A DNA stretch of 62,402 nucleotides from Thoreauomyces humboldtii (GCA_027596035.1 JADGJA010000038.1:1-62402); one strand, 5' to 3'. Numbered from the stretch's first letter, positions 11,680 through 24,200 are shown. Program-made: numbers and translations. Notes: generated from the letters alone by a model not told the origin.

Positions 11680-12185
11680 AGAGGAAGGTCGCCGAGGATG
11701 AAACGGCAACCAGACCCTTTATTGGACCCATTTCCTCAAACCTGCCAGAATGAACATGATGTCGTGACCTGTACAGAAGTAGGATTCGTTGCAACTGCAT
11801 GGCCAGAAGAACGCTGGATCTTATCAAGTAAGTTTGGTGCTACCAAAGCCCTTTACCGGTACGGGCCCCGTTCGCATCCCTGGCGTCTGGACATTTCCCC
11901 TCTTATGTCACATGTGTCACCCTGTGTCACCTAAAGATCGGCGAGCGATTTCAGCTCAAGTTGAGACATAATTACCCCTACGGGAGACGACTTTGTCCAG
12001 AAATTTGAGCTCAATCAGCAACCAGGACGAGAGTTCTCTGCCCTTTAGTCTGTTGGTCTGACACCAACTGCCGCCGAGGTGATTGCTGTCGCGGCTTTCG
12101 TGAGATGCACGTTTCGCCTAAAAAAAAATCCATCTCCGGGATTCTAATCGTATTCCGTAGCAATAAAGATTTCGGGAAGCTCTCT
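11680..12185. other. Convergent intergenic region, ODAD4-like / lipoyl synthase
   Basis: About 500 bp between two convergent stop codons. I looked for a continuation of the ODAD4-like protein (missing C-terminal TPRs) and found none in any plus frame. There is an A-run at 12121-12128. No gene seen. Confidence 0.4.
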
Positions 12186-13966
12186 CTATGCCGACGCACT
12201 GCGCCTCAAGCTAATCTCATCGTCTCTCGTCGTGGTCGCCGATCCATTCTTCTTTTGGACGATGTTCTTGATGTACATCTCTCCAGCCTTGTAGCTGCTT
12301 CTGACAAGCGGTCCGCTGGCGACGTACTTGAAGCCGAGCGACTCTGCGACCGTGGCCCAGTGCGCGAATTTGTCGGGGTGGACGTACTCGTGAACCTTCA
12401 TGTGCTTCTTCGTGGGTCGCATGTACTGACCGAACGTGATCACGTCCACCGAGACGGCGCGGAGGGCTATGACAAAAAGATTCGTTAGAAAGTGCTCTCT
12501 GGGTGCAATGTGCGGAGGAAGGCGTCAAGGGACTCACCTTTCATGGCATCCATGACCTCGTCATCCGTCTCTCCGAGTCCGAGCATCATGCTCGTCTTCG
12601 TGACCAGATCCGGTCGGACCTTCTTTGCATGTGCCAACACGGAAAGCGATTGTCTGAAGGTGGCGCGTCGATCCCTGACGTACTTTGTCAGGTTCTCCGT
12701 CGTTTCGACGTTGTGAGCGAACACGTCCAGTCCGCTCGTGGCCACCGTCTCGACGGCAGCGAGGTTGCCCCGGAAGTCGCCAGTGAGACACTCCACGAGG
12801 ATCTGCGGCGCCTTCTGCTTGATCAGACGGACCGTCTCCGCAAAGTGAGCGGCCCCGCCGTCGGGAAGATCGTCACGGTCGACCGAGGTCATGACGATGT
12901 AGTCGAGACCCCATCGAGAGATGGCTTCCGCGGTGTGTTCGGGTTCCGACGCGTCGAGAGGCTTGGGAGTGCGGTTGGTCTTTACGGAGCAGAATCGACA
13001 CCCGCGCGTGCACTCGTCGCCCATGAGCATGATGGTGGCTGTGGCCGTCTTGGATTCCCCGCCGCCCCAACACTCCCCGATGTTGGGACATCGCGCTTCC
13101 TCGCAGACCTAGGGCGAATCCGAGAGAGGAATGAGATTCCGTGCGCGCGAACGTGCAGGAGCGGCTGTTGACGAAACCAACTGCAGCTTACGGTATGCAG
13201 ATTCAACCCACGTAGGTCCTTCTTCAGCCTCGAAAAGTCCCCTCCGACCGGGATCTCGGTCTTGAGCCACTCTGGCAGTCGAACGTGTCTAGCGACAAAG
13301 GGTTCAGCTGGTCGAGCATGTGTGAAGTGAGCGATGGAGAGTCACATGGCGCCATTCGGGTACGGCCCGCTTCGCGGGCCCTGTAGACGCTGAGCGCATC
13401 CATGCCGATGCATCCCCAAAAGAACCCGCGCTTTGCGCGGAAAAAAGGCACTCGGGTGTAAGGGAGGCTTTGGAAGGGGGGAGAGCCCGCTTCGCGGGCC
13501 ATGAAACTAGCCACCTTCCACGCCTGGCACGCGGAACAATCATCCATCCTCGCCGACTCCCGAAGTGACCGCATTCGCACTTCCAGACTCACGTCTTTCT
13601 CCGTATGGCGCCTCCTGTTGTCTGCACGACGGGGTCCCTCAGCTCGAGGGCCTCCTCCGTGGTGAGAGGGACGGTGTCTTGGACAAAGTCGCCAAAGGAG
13701 GGTCCGTCCGCAAGTTTGGCGAAGCGTCTCCGTGGATGTGTTGCGGGTGATATCGGCGAGGAGGATGAAGGGGATGAGGAGGGGGGAGTGGGCGTGGAGG
13801 TGGCGAGGGATCGAGCAACTGTCTGCAAAGAAAGGATAACGATACTGAGCTCTACAAGGTCACACACACAAGTCCACAGCGGACAGGCATGACAACCTAC
13901 CTTTGGCAGGAGAGCGCAACGAGGTGCGCGGGTTGCTGAGCGGAGAAGGACAGATCGCAACGGCAT
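12186..13966 (-). CDS. LIP5: Lipoyl synthase, mitochondrial (radical SAM)
   Basis: Inserts two sulfurs into octanoyl groups on lipoate-dependent mitochondrial enzymes, using two 4Fe-4S clusters and S-adenosylmethionine. Exons (minus strand) 13901..13966, 13593..13822, 13192..13288, 12538..13108 and 12186..12466 give 414 residues. The N-terminus [20 protein letters not shown] is Arg-rich without acids, as expected of a mitochondrial presequence. Motifs are the auxiliary cluster [12 protein letters not shown], the radical SAM motif [33 protein letters not shown] and the C-terminal RSSYKAGE whose Ser ligates the auxiliary cluster. Intron 2 (13289..13592, 304 bp) is the longest in the window and contains three GC hairpins described separately. 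Divergent from the MDC1-like gene. Confidence 0.95.
13364..13509. repeat. Cluster of three GC-rich mini-hairpins in an intron
   Basis: Within lipoyl synthase intron 2. Hairpin A at 13364-13380 is a perfect inverted repeat, GGCCCGC-TTC-GCGGGCC. Hairpin B at 13436-13450 is CCGCGC-TTT-GCGCGG. Hairpin C at 13495-13509 repeats the core of A (GCCCGC-TTC-GCGGGC). On the transcribed strand A and C contain GCGAAGC, a sequence known to form an exceptionally stable mini-hairpin. A and C share a 16-base identical unit about 130 bp apart. Position and sequence are read directly; function or mobility is inference. Confidence 0.85.
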
Positions 13967-14501
13967 CGCGGAAAGGGGGGTGTAAGGATGACGATTTCAC
14001 TATCTGCGCTTTCGATTGATAGGCAGGCGGCCCTGCAGGGACTTGTTGGAAGAGGGAGGATGAGCGTGCCGTCGACGGGTGGGAGGATGTACTATGATGC
14101 TACCGGCCGGTATAGTCAAAGGTGGGGGGGGGGGTTGTAGGACAGCAGTAGGAGGAGGGGAAGGTGTGCGAGAAAAGGTGTGAGCACACGCCACACGCCA
14201 CACGCACGCTGCAAGTGAAGTGGCCAGCCATCCCGACCCCCGTGTGTGACTGTGCACCGACGTCACGTCTCGCCAATCAGGTAGCATAGCCAACCGTTTG
14301 CCATTCGTTGGTTCCTTCCTTTCGGACATGAGCGCACACACACACACTGGCGTGCACCGGGCAGCACGAGGGTTCCGTTCACTCTCTGACCCGACTTCAA
14401 CCACCGGGCACCTTACGACCCTCTCCCACTGTGTACTAGTGTGTAGCCAAAGCTAGGTTCTTCAACCCGCGTTCGCCATCCGGAAAGTTGCCGCTCCCCC
14501 G
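13967..14501. promoter_or_regulatory. Divergent promoter region, lipoyl synthase / MDC1-like
   Basis: About 535 bp between two divergent start codons. It contains a CCAAT box (14273-14277, followed by CAG), an adjacent CRE-like GACGTCAC at 14259-14266, a CA microsatellite near 14335-14346 and an 11-base G run at 14124-14134. The motifs are visible; their activity is inferred. Confidence 0.4.
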
Positions 14502-17500
14502 ATGTCTGGCGAACTTGGACCTCTCGAGTCGCCCAGAGCAACCTCGAGAGATGACGACGACACGGACGATACGGCAACGGATGCCGACGACACCGTCGGC
14601 TCTCCCCCATACCATAGGCGTACCTCCAGTCTCGAAGAGAAAGCAGCTCGGGACAGGGATTCCTACCGGGAAAAACGGAACACGGAGGACGTCGACCCTA
14701 TCGAGCGACGTTGGGTACGTTGCCACCACGCTCCTGGACACGCTGAATCTTTCTTCAAATGTTCTGGGCTGACCGCTCTCGAAACTAGGTCGGAAAGCTC
14801 CGACTGCTGGAGACCCACGGCTCAGGGCCGGAAGGGGACGACGTACTACTCAACATCCGAACCGGCCTGAACTTGATCGGTACGGATGAAGACTGCGCCA
14901 TCGTTCTGACTGTCCAGGGAGTCAGCGGATTCCATGGGATCATAGGTGGGGAATGCGCAGGAATCAGGACGCTCCCCTGGCGGACATGAAAGCAACATCA
15001 CTAACCCGTGCCATCGGCCACAGATGTCTCAGAGAATGAAAACCATCTCGAATATTTCTTGGAAGATCTGAAGTCAACGAATGGAACGTTCATGGGAGAA
15101 CATCGCTTGAAACTCAAGCCGTACCGTCTGTATCAGCTGGTTCCAAACCAGGTCATCACCATTGGCGCCGTGCGTTGCCGGTTCGAACCTTTCGAGGTTC
15201 GCGGAACGGAATGCTGTCCATGGTGCGGCTCCCCGACAACAGCAGCTTCGCTCACGATGCCGACGAGTACCCAAATAAAGATAGAGCCGACGGAAGATGT
15301 TGCTGTTGGGGATGAACCTTCACCCGGCGATACGCCACACTCCCATACTCGGAACTCGCACACACCATCGCAACGCCTGTCTTTGAACTCTATGCCTGCC
15401 ACGGAGAGGATGTCACTCAGCATAGCGCCTACCCAATGCAATCCCTCTACCGTCCTCCCCACACTTGAGGTCGAATCCGAGTTCCCGCCCTTGATGCACG
15501 AAACGAAGAACACACCCATGCAACTGCCCCAGGTACTGGAATGTTTCCCAGCTTCTCGATCGCCTCATTCTCAAAGGTCTCTCATCTTCGACAGCACCAA
15601 GGTACCGCCATTGGCGATAGCGAGCCAGAGGACGACCTTGACCCAGATCCGCAATCAAACCATCCAGCTGGACGAAGTGGTCTCGTTTCCGAGTCGGCTG
15701 CTGATCTTCCTCGCATCATGGCAGAGATAAATTCACAGAATTCTTGGGCTGCCAGCCCGCAGCTCTTGCCCGCGACATCAAGCCCGCTTCGGGGCCAAGA
15801 TGATGGAGACGAAACGGAGCTCGAGGATGAGGCTGTTGACTCAAAATCCGTGACGAACGTTGGGCTACCCGCTCCCTCGCACGTTACCGAGGAACCCTCC
15901 TTGCACGGATCTGCGTCCTTGGGGCCCGATACAGTTTTGGTTGAGGAGACACCGCCACGGCAGAGAGAGGAAGTCGTGCGGAGCCCGCCGGGCACGCGCG
16001 AACCTTCTCCGTCACCAGCATTCCGATCGTCAACTCGGGAGCCCGAGGTTCATCACATGGACACGGACCCGGAACTTGCGGATGAACCCAAAGACGGCAT
16101 CGCCGAGCAGCAAGAGTCTGTCGAGTCGAATCGACAAACGGCTTCTACTCTTCCGGAGTTCGCATCGGACACGTCGGTCGACGAGGCGCCTCCTGCTTCC
16201 GTTTCTGTGCCTCCTACTCGGGATGATTCGCAACGGAAGGATGATTCTGCAACTGCAATCTCAATCTTGATGGAGCCGGATGCAATAGGACAGATGGCCG
16301 AAGCAATAGAAGAACCTGAGATGGCTCCGCAATCTTCCAACGAGAAGACCACTGGGCACGGTGGATTCGACGAATCAACTGCAGCGTCTGCACCCGACCA
16401 GAAGATTGTGGATGTCCCATCAACAACTGTGTCAGACCAGGGAACCGATGCAATGCTTCTCGACAATCACACCATCGACACCGGCGTCCCTTCCAACGAG
16501 ACTGCTTCAAACTCTGGTGATATGGATCTGGACGTACCCGCGTCAACGAGCGCGGAGCAATCAGAGAAGTCTGAGGCTGTATCTGAGGCAGCCGTCGAGG
16601 ACTCGCTCCCGGCGAAACCAGCGACCCGCAAGAAAAAGCTTCCGGCAAACCCACGGAAGTCTCGCGCGGCCGCAAAATCCAAGATCAAGCTACCAGATCC
16701 CGTGGAAGCAGCACCCGGTCCGGATTCAGATGCCACGGATGTGCCGTCCTCCATGCAAGATGTCGTCCCAGTACTCAAGAGGGCGGGGAAACGCTCTCGC
16801 GAATCTAGTCGGGCAGCTTCCGTTGCGATCGATCATCATGGGGAGTCGTCAGCCGGACCGACACCACCGACCTCCCACGATGATGAACTAGTCGACGAAG
16901 GGAGTCTCGCCTCGATCTCTGGGTCCCAACGGTCCCGCAGATCCGAATCGGCCGCACCTCAAAGCCCCGCCGTCAAGGACCGACCGATCTCGGTCCTGTT
17001 CACCGGCATCGCCGATAGCGACGAGCGTGGGAAAGCGGTGGAGGCTCTCGGCGGGAACACCGCGGATGACTGGCAGCACTGCACCCACCTGGTCACGGAC
17101 CGTATCCGACGGACCGTCAAGTTCCTCTGCGCGCTCTCCGCCGGAAAGCACATCGTGAGCCTCAAGTGGCTGGACGCGAGCAAAAAGGCCGGAAAGTTCG
17201 TCTGTGAGTGTTTTTTTCTCAGGCTTTCCCCCTCTGTCTGCCAATAGTGCATCGTGCAGCGTGACCAACGTGTTATCTTCTTCGATTCAATAGCAGAAAC
17301 AAAACACCTTCTGAAAGATGCAAAGTCGGAAAAGCAGTTTGGGTGCAACCTTGCAACCTCGATGGCCAAGGCCTCGGGGATGGACGACACAGGGGTGTTC
17401 GATGGGCTACGTTTCTATTCAACATCTTCAGTGAAGCCGCCACCGATGGAGCTCGCCGAGATCCTTTCCGCCGCGGGGGCCGAGGTAAGGTCGCATCCCC

Positions 17501-17843
17501 TTGACCAAAATTCCGAGCATTTTTCGCTTGCTGACTTTGCGGTTGGCCTTTTGTCAGCATCTGTCAAAACTTCCAACAGACCATGATTCAAACCTTATCG
17601 TTGTAGGCAACGCTGAGGACACAGCAGACCTGAAACGGGTCCGAGCGGCAGGATATAGTACCATACATACCGTTGAATTCGTCCTGACAGGTCTGCTACG
17701 GATGGAAGTTGACCGCTCCAGGTAAGGGCAATGCAATTTTTTTACGCGCGGAGCGAGCCTCGTCGCGGTCCAATAATCCTCGTGTCCGCAGTCATCTCCT
17801 AGCAGAAGACGAAGTGCCTCCGCCGCGGAAGAAGCGACGGTGA
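14502..17843 (+). CDS. FHA and tandem BRCT protein, MDC1/Mdb1-like
   Basis: Exons 14502..14714, 14789..14945, 15024..15532, 15595..17203, 17294..17484, 17558..17721 and 17792..17843 give 964 residues. An N-terminal FHA domain spans about residues 72-170 (LNLIGTDEDCAIVL, then SGFHGII, then DLKSTNGTFM). A long acidic Ser/Thr/Pro-rich middle with several SQ motifs follows. At the C-terminus come BRCT 1 (about 756-845, RPISVLFTGIA with VSLKWLDASKKAGKFV) and BRCT 2 (about 865-945), and an RKKRR-type nuclear signal at the very end. This architecture matches human MDC1 and fission yeast Mdb1, chromatin readers of phosphorylated H2A at DNA breaks. The FHA lacks the usual Arg after the first Gly. Other FHA-BRCT proteins exist, but the order FHA-long linker-C-terminal tandem BRCT favours MDC1. 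Confidence 0.8.
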
Positions 17844-18055
17844 AAGGATTGATTGCCGTCGTTATTTGGGTTTTGTCTGGCATCAGAGCATTTTGTTTCG
17901 AGGCTGCCGCACTGCGAGGTGTAGCTACGCTGAAAGTCACAACGTTGTATTGCATGAATAGCATTAACGCCTCTATTTTTACGGCGTATGCGTGCGTCGC
18001 GAGACACTACGTGAAACAAAAAAGTAGACCACATGATGCTATGAAAGAGCTTTTC

Positions 18056-20857
18056 CTAAACCTTTCGTGTGATGCCCACCATGAAATCGCTCTCTAGTAC
18101 AGCGGTCGGCCCGTCCGCGAACCTGATGCCCTTGGCCGCCTTGCGCTTGAGCAGCACCGAGATGGGTCCGGGGACCTCCACGCTCGGCGTCAGCCTGAAC
18201 GTTTCAGGTTTGGAACTCGCAGCGTTGGGATTCGTGTCGTAGCTCGTGAGGAACTCTCTCGGAGGGCCCGCGAGCGCCCCAGGGAGGGGCTTGTGGACGT
18301 TGGTGACCTGGGTGGCTCCTTTCTGGTTGATGGAGACGGTCCCGGCAACATGCTTGGCCATCGTGCGGACGGTGGGGTGGTAATGTCGCAGACAGAGAGA
18401 GAGCTCCCAGAGATTGGTGGCGAAGGGGTTGGAGAGCTCTGGGTCTTCGAGGAGAGGTCGGTAAATTCCGGTGCCTATCCGACCTTCGGCGTCAAGGAGA
18501 CTTTCGAGACGGGGATAGCGCTGCAGGGAGAAACGATTAGTTTCCGGCTTTCGTAACCTCGAGCGACAGAGAAACACGAAGACGAGAACTTACAATGATG
18601 AGAGAGCGGATGATGGATAGACAAGCGAGGACGGCGTGCGGTGGAAGGTGGAGGGCAATGCTAGCCATGCGTTTTACGAAAGCGGCCGCCCGCTCAGCAG
18701 GTACCTGAACGCCAGACATCCCAGGTCAGCAATCCTGGGTTTTGAGATGGTTTTCGTCTCTCTCAGAACGTACCGATCGCTTTTTGTAAAAGAGCAGCTC
18801 AAACCCTTGCAATGCAAGCTCAATCTCACTTCCTGAGCGGCTTTCGAGGTGCGTGGCGCCAGGGGCCACAGAGTTTGCAACCGTTTCTAATCGCTTCTGC
18901 CGGTCTTTCGACGTTCCCTGAACGGCTACGGCGGCGGATGCGTTCATTGGCAATCGCATGAGTTGCGCATACATGGAGGTGTAGAAATCCTTGAGGTCAA
19001 GGTTGAGTGCTTCTCCCTGCCCGCTCAATAGCTGAAACGCTGCTATTACGCAGTGGAAGGCGGACCGCGTGTCGATGGTCGCTGCATTGGAACCCTCGAT
19101 GTACTGCCGATACTGATCGAACGAGATCTTTTTGAGCACGTCAAGAAGGTCGGCAAAGAACTCCACGTTGATGAGATGCGCAAACCGAGCGAGACCCTCG
19201 AGGACAGCGGGAAGGAGGGGCGAGTTGGGAGCGTTTTTGAGAATGCGGAAGTAGATGAGGAAGACGAATTTGAGGGTTTCCGTGTGTCGTTTTTGCACGT
19301 CCTCGCGGTCGTAGGTCGCCTCAGCCTCCTTGAATTCCTTCTCCACTTCTCGGTCTCTCCGTTCGACCTTGCGCATTTTTTTGGAAACATGTCCTTTCTC
19401 GGTCTTTTTCCGTTTTCGCTCGTTTAACATCTCCTCCCGCTCTGCGTCCTTCTTCCTCTTTCTATCGTCTCGCCCACCAGCAATATCCTGAGGAAAACAT
19501 TTAGGACAGAAATCTGTCGGACAAAGCACGCAAAGCCACGGGACGCACCTGGTTTAATTGCAGGTTGAGCATGGTTTTAAGCACCTCCTCATGCACTTGA
19601 TAGTGTTTCGCTTTGATCGCTTTCGCAATCAATGTAACAGCTTCCAAACTAGCTTCCCCAGATTCATCGCTGCTAAAGATTGTGCTAATGGCATTGCAGC
19701 ACATGGCGGAGACCTGCGGTGGGATTTTGACGGTCATTCTTGCGACGACGGCGGTCATGAGGTTGAGGCGGAAGTTGAAGTGAGTCACGGTAGTAAGAAG
19801 CTCGGTCATGCACTGAACGGCAACGACAAGGAGGGACTGATCCTGTTCGTCGGCCGATTTGACGGTCGCCTGCACAGTATTCTCGAGGACCTGCAGATAC
19901 GCTTGATAATTTGCCAGCAGCGTCTCCTCGTATTGCCGTAGCTTCTTGACCTCTTTGGTCACTTTAATGTCCTTCTCGGCTTCAGTCAACTGCCGAATGC
20001 GGTATCCAGGAATGATATCCTTGTAAACAGCGAGCTGAGTCAGAAGACCAAGCTTCTGGATATGTTTGTCCTTGTCTCCACCAATCTGACGCAAGTTTCT
20101 CAGGTTGCCGATGTTCTTTTCTGGGTCCTCGATGATGGTCGACGCAAGGTCAGCCAGCTTCTCCTGCGCCGAGACAAGTCGCTCCCCGCGGGTCTGCGGC
20201 TGTGCAGGCGCCTGCTTTTCGCGCGGCTGCTTCACTTTTGCAACGGCTACGGCCGGAGGAGGTACAGATTCCGCTGCTGCCTTCGCAGCCGCTCGACTGG
20301 CTTTGGTCGATTTGACTCGTGGAGCATCGTCTTCATCGCTTTCGTCTTCGCTCTGTTCTTTCGCTGACGATGCAAGAACCGATGATGAGCAAAACCAACG
20401 ACCCCTTTGCGGGTGCTACGAGATCGCAACGACGGACATGAAACTCACAAGTCTCGTTGATGACCACGTGCTGCATCTTCAGTTGACCATCGTCTCCTCG
20501 AATGGGCAATCGGGCTTTCTCCTCCTTCTTCCAGTCGGCCCGCACGCTCCTGGGCCGAGTCTCGTAGCTAGCCTCTGCGCCAGAGTCCGCGTCCTCCTCA
20601 TCGCCGTCACTGTCATTTGATCCGGCAGCCGCGATCTTGAAGCTGCCTTTGGCCCGCATGATGGCGTTCGGTCCGTCGAGCACCTCGTTCTTTGTGAGCT
20701 CTTCCGGGTTGAGGTGCGTCAGGAAGCGTGTGTAGCCTCCGTATTCCGCAAACAGTTCCAGATCCTCGTCCTCGAGCCCGAGCTCCTGGTCGTCCTGCTC
20801 ATGCTGCGCGACCTTTGCTGGGTTGGGCACCTTCCGCCAGTTTGACTTCTTTCTCAT
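18056..20857 (-). CDS. NOC3: Nucleolar complex protein 3 (Noc3)
   Basis: Noc3 pairs with Noc2 in late nucleolar to nucleoplasmic 60S pre-ribosome maturation and has a reported role in replication licensing. Exons (minus strand) 20449..20857, 19549..20363, 18774..19487, 18594..18704 and 18056..18520 give 837 residues. The N-terminus is MRKKSNWRKVPNPAKVAQ with an acidic segment. The NOC3 N-terminal domain reads PEKNIGNLRNLRQIG and DIIPGYRIRQLTEAE. A highly charged KRKKTEKGHVSKKMRKVERR stretch follows, and the CBF/Mak21-type C-terminal domain contains LWELSLCLRHYHPTVR. All joins keep frame and use GT-AG. It converges with the MDC1-like gene across about 210 bp. Confidence 0.93.
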
Positions 20858-21251
20858 GTTGACGGTGGGTTCCTTGGTGAAGAGGGTTGGAGGACACGCC
20901 GGAAAGACGATTTACGAAAATGAAGGGGGGAATTCCAAAAAGAAGCAAAGTGGCTGTGCAGTCTCTCGACCCGAGTCCGAGAAGTTTTGGACTCGCGGCT
21001 TGGTTGGCGGCCTCTCGCCGTCTCCTCACCCTGCTGCCTTTTCTCCTTACTTTTGCATATCGTTTGGTTTCCTTCGGGTATAAAGCAGGGCGGGTGGTGC
21101 ACAAAGACGCAGCGGAATTGCAAAAACGCTCCTAGGTTTGGCCATGCCACCCCACCCGGTGTTTACAGGCACGCTATCGAAATTCGGGGCGAACAACAGA
21201 ATAGCAACGTGGTGCAAAAAAAAGAAGGAGCGATACAGAAGCTACAGTACT
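20858..21251. other. Intergenic region, Noc3 5' / Doa10 3'
   Basis: About 390 bp holding the Noc3 promoter and the Doa10 3' end. A TATAAAG string occurs at 21080-21086 on the plus strand, but no plus-strand gene follows it. No other structure noticed. Confidence 0.35.
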
Positions 21252-24200
21252 TCAAACCACCTCCGGCAAGTCGACGACAGGCGCTGCATCCAGTGGCAGA
21301 ACCTCTTCGATCGGTATGCCCGGCTCGTGGGGTGTGGGAGGTAGCGACGTGCCGGTGGGTGAGGCGGGCTGAGAAGGGGTTTCATGGCGATCCTCCAGGT
21401 TATGAAGTTTGCGCCCGACGAGAAAGTGCTCCTCGCGGATCGTTTCCATCCACCGTCCGATCGCTCCGACAGAGAGGTAAGCCCCACCGACCAGGAGACC
21501 AAGGACGAGCGCCGCGGGAAAGATCCACCTCAGGACGTGCTGGGACCACGGGCTCTCTGCCAGCAGGAACCTGTTGACGAGGAGACCCGCTGCGAGGGGA
21601 ACGGCGGCCAGGGCGACGCAGACCGACACGAGGGGGAGGATGACCGTGCGCCAAACCGGTCGGACCCGCACGCGACGGACTCCGTTGTCGACAAACTCGC
21701 GGAGTACTCGCTGAACTTCGGTCTCGGGTCCAAGCATGACCAAGGCCCACGCGATCTTCATGTAGACCGCACCGAGCGCCCAGTCCTGAAGAAGAGCTTG
21801 GAAGATGGTGCGAGCAAGAGGATTCGTGAGGTCGAGACTCGTGTGACGGGCCAACCGGGTGTGCTGCGTGTTGTCGAGGGCTGGGGGCCGTATGTGCACG
21901 GGTTTAAAGGGTTGAATGAGGTAGAGATCGAACACAACACCTTCCATGAGCGGTAGCACGATGCCGAACATGGCACACAGGAAGAGAATCTTTGAGCCGA
22001 GGACCAGCCATCTTGCTCCATTGCGCATCCATCTCCGCGCGAGGCGCCGCCAGGGCAGCCTGCGGGCGGCACGGTGTGGAGGCACTGCCTGCTGTGGTTC
22101 GATGGGTTCAGCAATGATTCTGGCTTGCTCCAAAGGCACATCGGAGCGGCCGCGACCAAGTCTGCGAGGAGCCGCAATCGTACGGATGGGAGAGCGTCGC
22201 CACATGCTGATATACCGCCAGATTTGAAGGATGGGATAGACGGTCACGAATACAAGAAAGAGTCCAGCCGCGTACGAGTACATATCGTGAACGGGTAAAT
22301 CCGGTCGGAGTATTTGACGGACAGTGGCAGCGGTCGTGCCATTAGCGCGGGGAACGGCGGAGGTCATATTGGCAAGCGAAGAAGTGATGTTCGCGGTTGA
22401 GCCGGCGAGGACACTCAAGGTCAGATTGCTGACCGTAGTATTGAGAGGAAATGCGTTGGTCGATGTACCAGCGTCAAGCGCAGTGGCATTAAGCGGCATA
22501 GTGGCGTTAACCGAGCTTGCCATGGGTGCCAAGTGGATTCGGGGAAGATGGGCTGTTGCTTCAATGAAGAAGCGGCGGCCGATGTACACTGGCAAGTGTT
22601 CCGAAAAGTAAGATATAATGCCGATGGATTCATGGTGGAAGTATATGGACTGTGGCGTGCTTACATGGAACCATAATCATTCCCGCTACAAGGGCTACAC
22701 CGCAGATCCATTGCAAATACAAGAGGACAGCAATCTAGGGATACAGCAGCAGTCAGAAACGTATGTGAAGAAATACGTTACTCCCCTAGTCTTACCCGTA
22801 TCTTGAATCCTTCGGGGACGTAAACCTTCGTCCAATTCAGTTTGATCTCTTCGGGCGTCTCACCGTCCCGCCCAATGATGGGATCGTGCTCGCGCATTGG
22901 TATCAGCATCCTTTCCCCAGGAATAACCTCCACATGGTCGTTGTTAGGAACGCGCATGTACCGAAACTCTCTCTGTGGGCGAACATTTCCCTGCGTCTTG
23001 GGTAGTGGCGTCGGATGTTCGACAGAGTCGCCTTGCCCAGGATCCGGAATTTCGTCTTCCTCATCGTCCCCATCCTCTCCGGAATCGTGCACGACCGGGG
23101 AGGCGCGAGGGTGAGCGTCATCCGAGGAGTGAACGTGAGCATCGAGGGGGTCGCCACCCAATGGCGGTCGATCGAGACGAACCCCCGCGCGCTTTGTATG
23201 CCCGGCCCCATGTCTCGGAGGTGGATCAAGGTCTTCCCAGTTAGCTTCGTCGTCTGATTCGTCAGCAGGTGTGGCAGCTAATAGGAAGCTGGTGAGGCGA
23301 AGACGAGCTGCCGTCCACTTGAACCATGCTGCCACGATCCGTTTCAAGATTCGTTTCGGCCGAATCCAGGCGATGGTCCACGGAACCACAAAATGAAATA
23401 TGAGGAGGTCGACAGGGAATTCCGACATAGGCTCGCTGAACGCACGAAATGGTCAGATGTTTGCTCGGCAAAGATTTCAGTCTTGTACCTGCAATTTCAA
23501 ACCCACCTCAGATCCCACTGAAGCGGCCACATGACGCTCGGACCGGACTTCACCCAAAGGAGGTTATCCCAGCACCAAATCATGCCTACCACACCTCCCA
23601 CTCCGCCAACAACGATGGTAGCGTACATGACAGTCCCGACCGCCAGCTTTCTCAATTGAGTAAGTACTGGGCGTTCGAGAATGTCGTTCATCGGATGGAA
23701 CTGCTCGTCGTTGGGGTCTCGGATAAACCACATGACACCCGGCCGAACAATCTCTCGAACGGTCGAGATGTAGAGGGCAAACTGGAACATGAATGTTGTT
23801 CCGGCAACCCAATGCAGAAACTCCGAGGTCCATGGGTAAGCTTGATAGAACGTCCAACGGCTCTCAAGGGAGGCATGCGGGCCGAACAGCGGAAGCGTAC
23901 AGATATCAATCAAAACCCCGCAGAAAAGAGGAAATAGGCCGAGCTCGACAGTTAAAAAGAAAGTGAACTGAAAACTACCACGTCAGATGCATCCTCTTGA
24001 ACAAAAGAAGGACTGCTTTTACAGACCTTTGTTCCCATGACGAAATATAGAAGCCATTTCAAAGTGATCCGTTTCATGGTTTGCGCATATGGATTTTGGA
24101 GAAGCCCGGTCCTCCGCTAAGATAGACCAGAGAATGAGCTGTCAGAAGATGCATTCAGGGATAGGCAAGCATGGAAAACGAACTTACAGCGTAATCCACG

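Noticed and set aside
13364..13380. GC hairpin as a transcription terminator
   Set aside because: It lies within a spliced intron of a eukaryotic gene, has no U-tract, and is repeated; bacterial-type termination does not apply.
15541..15594. ATG at 15541 as a separate gene start for the BRCT protein
   Set aside because: The segment is better explained as an intron (15533-15594) inside the FHA-BRCT gene; the flanking frames join in phase.
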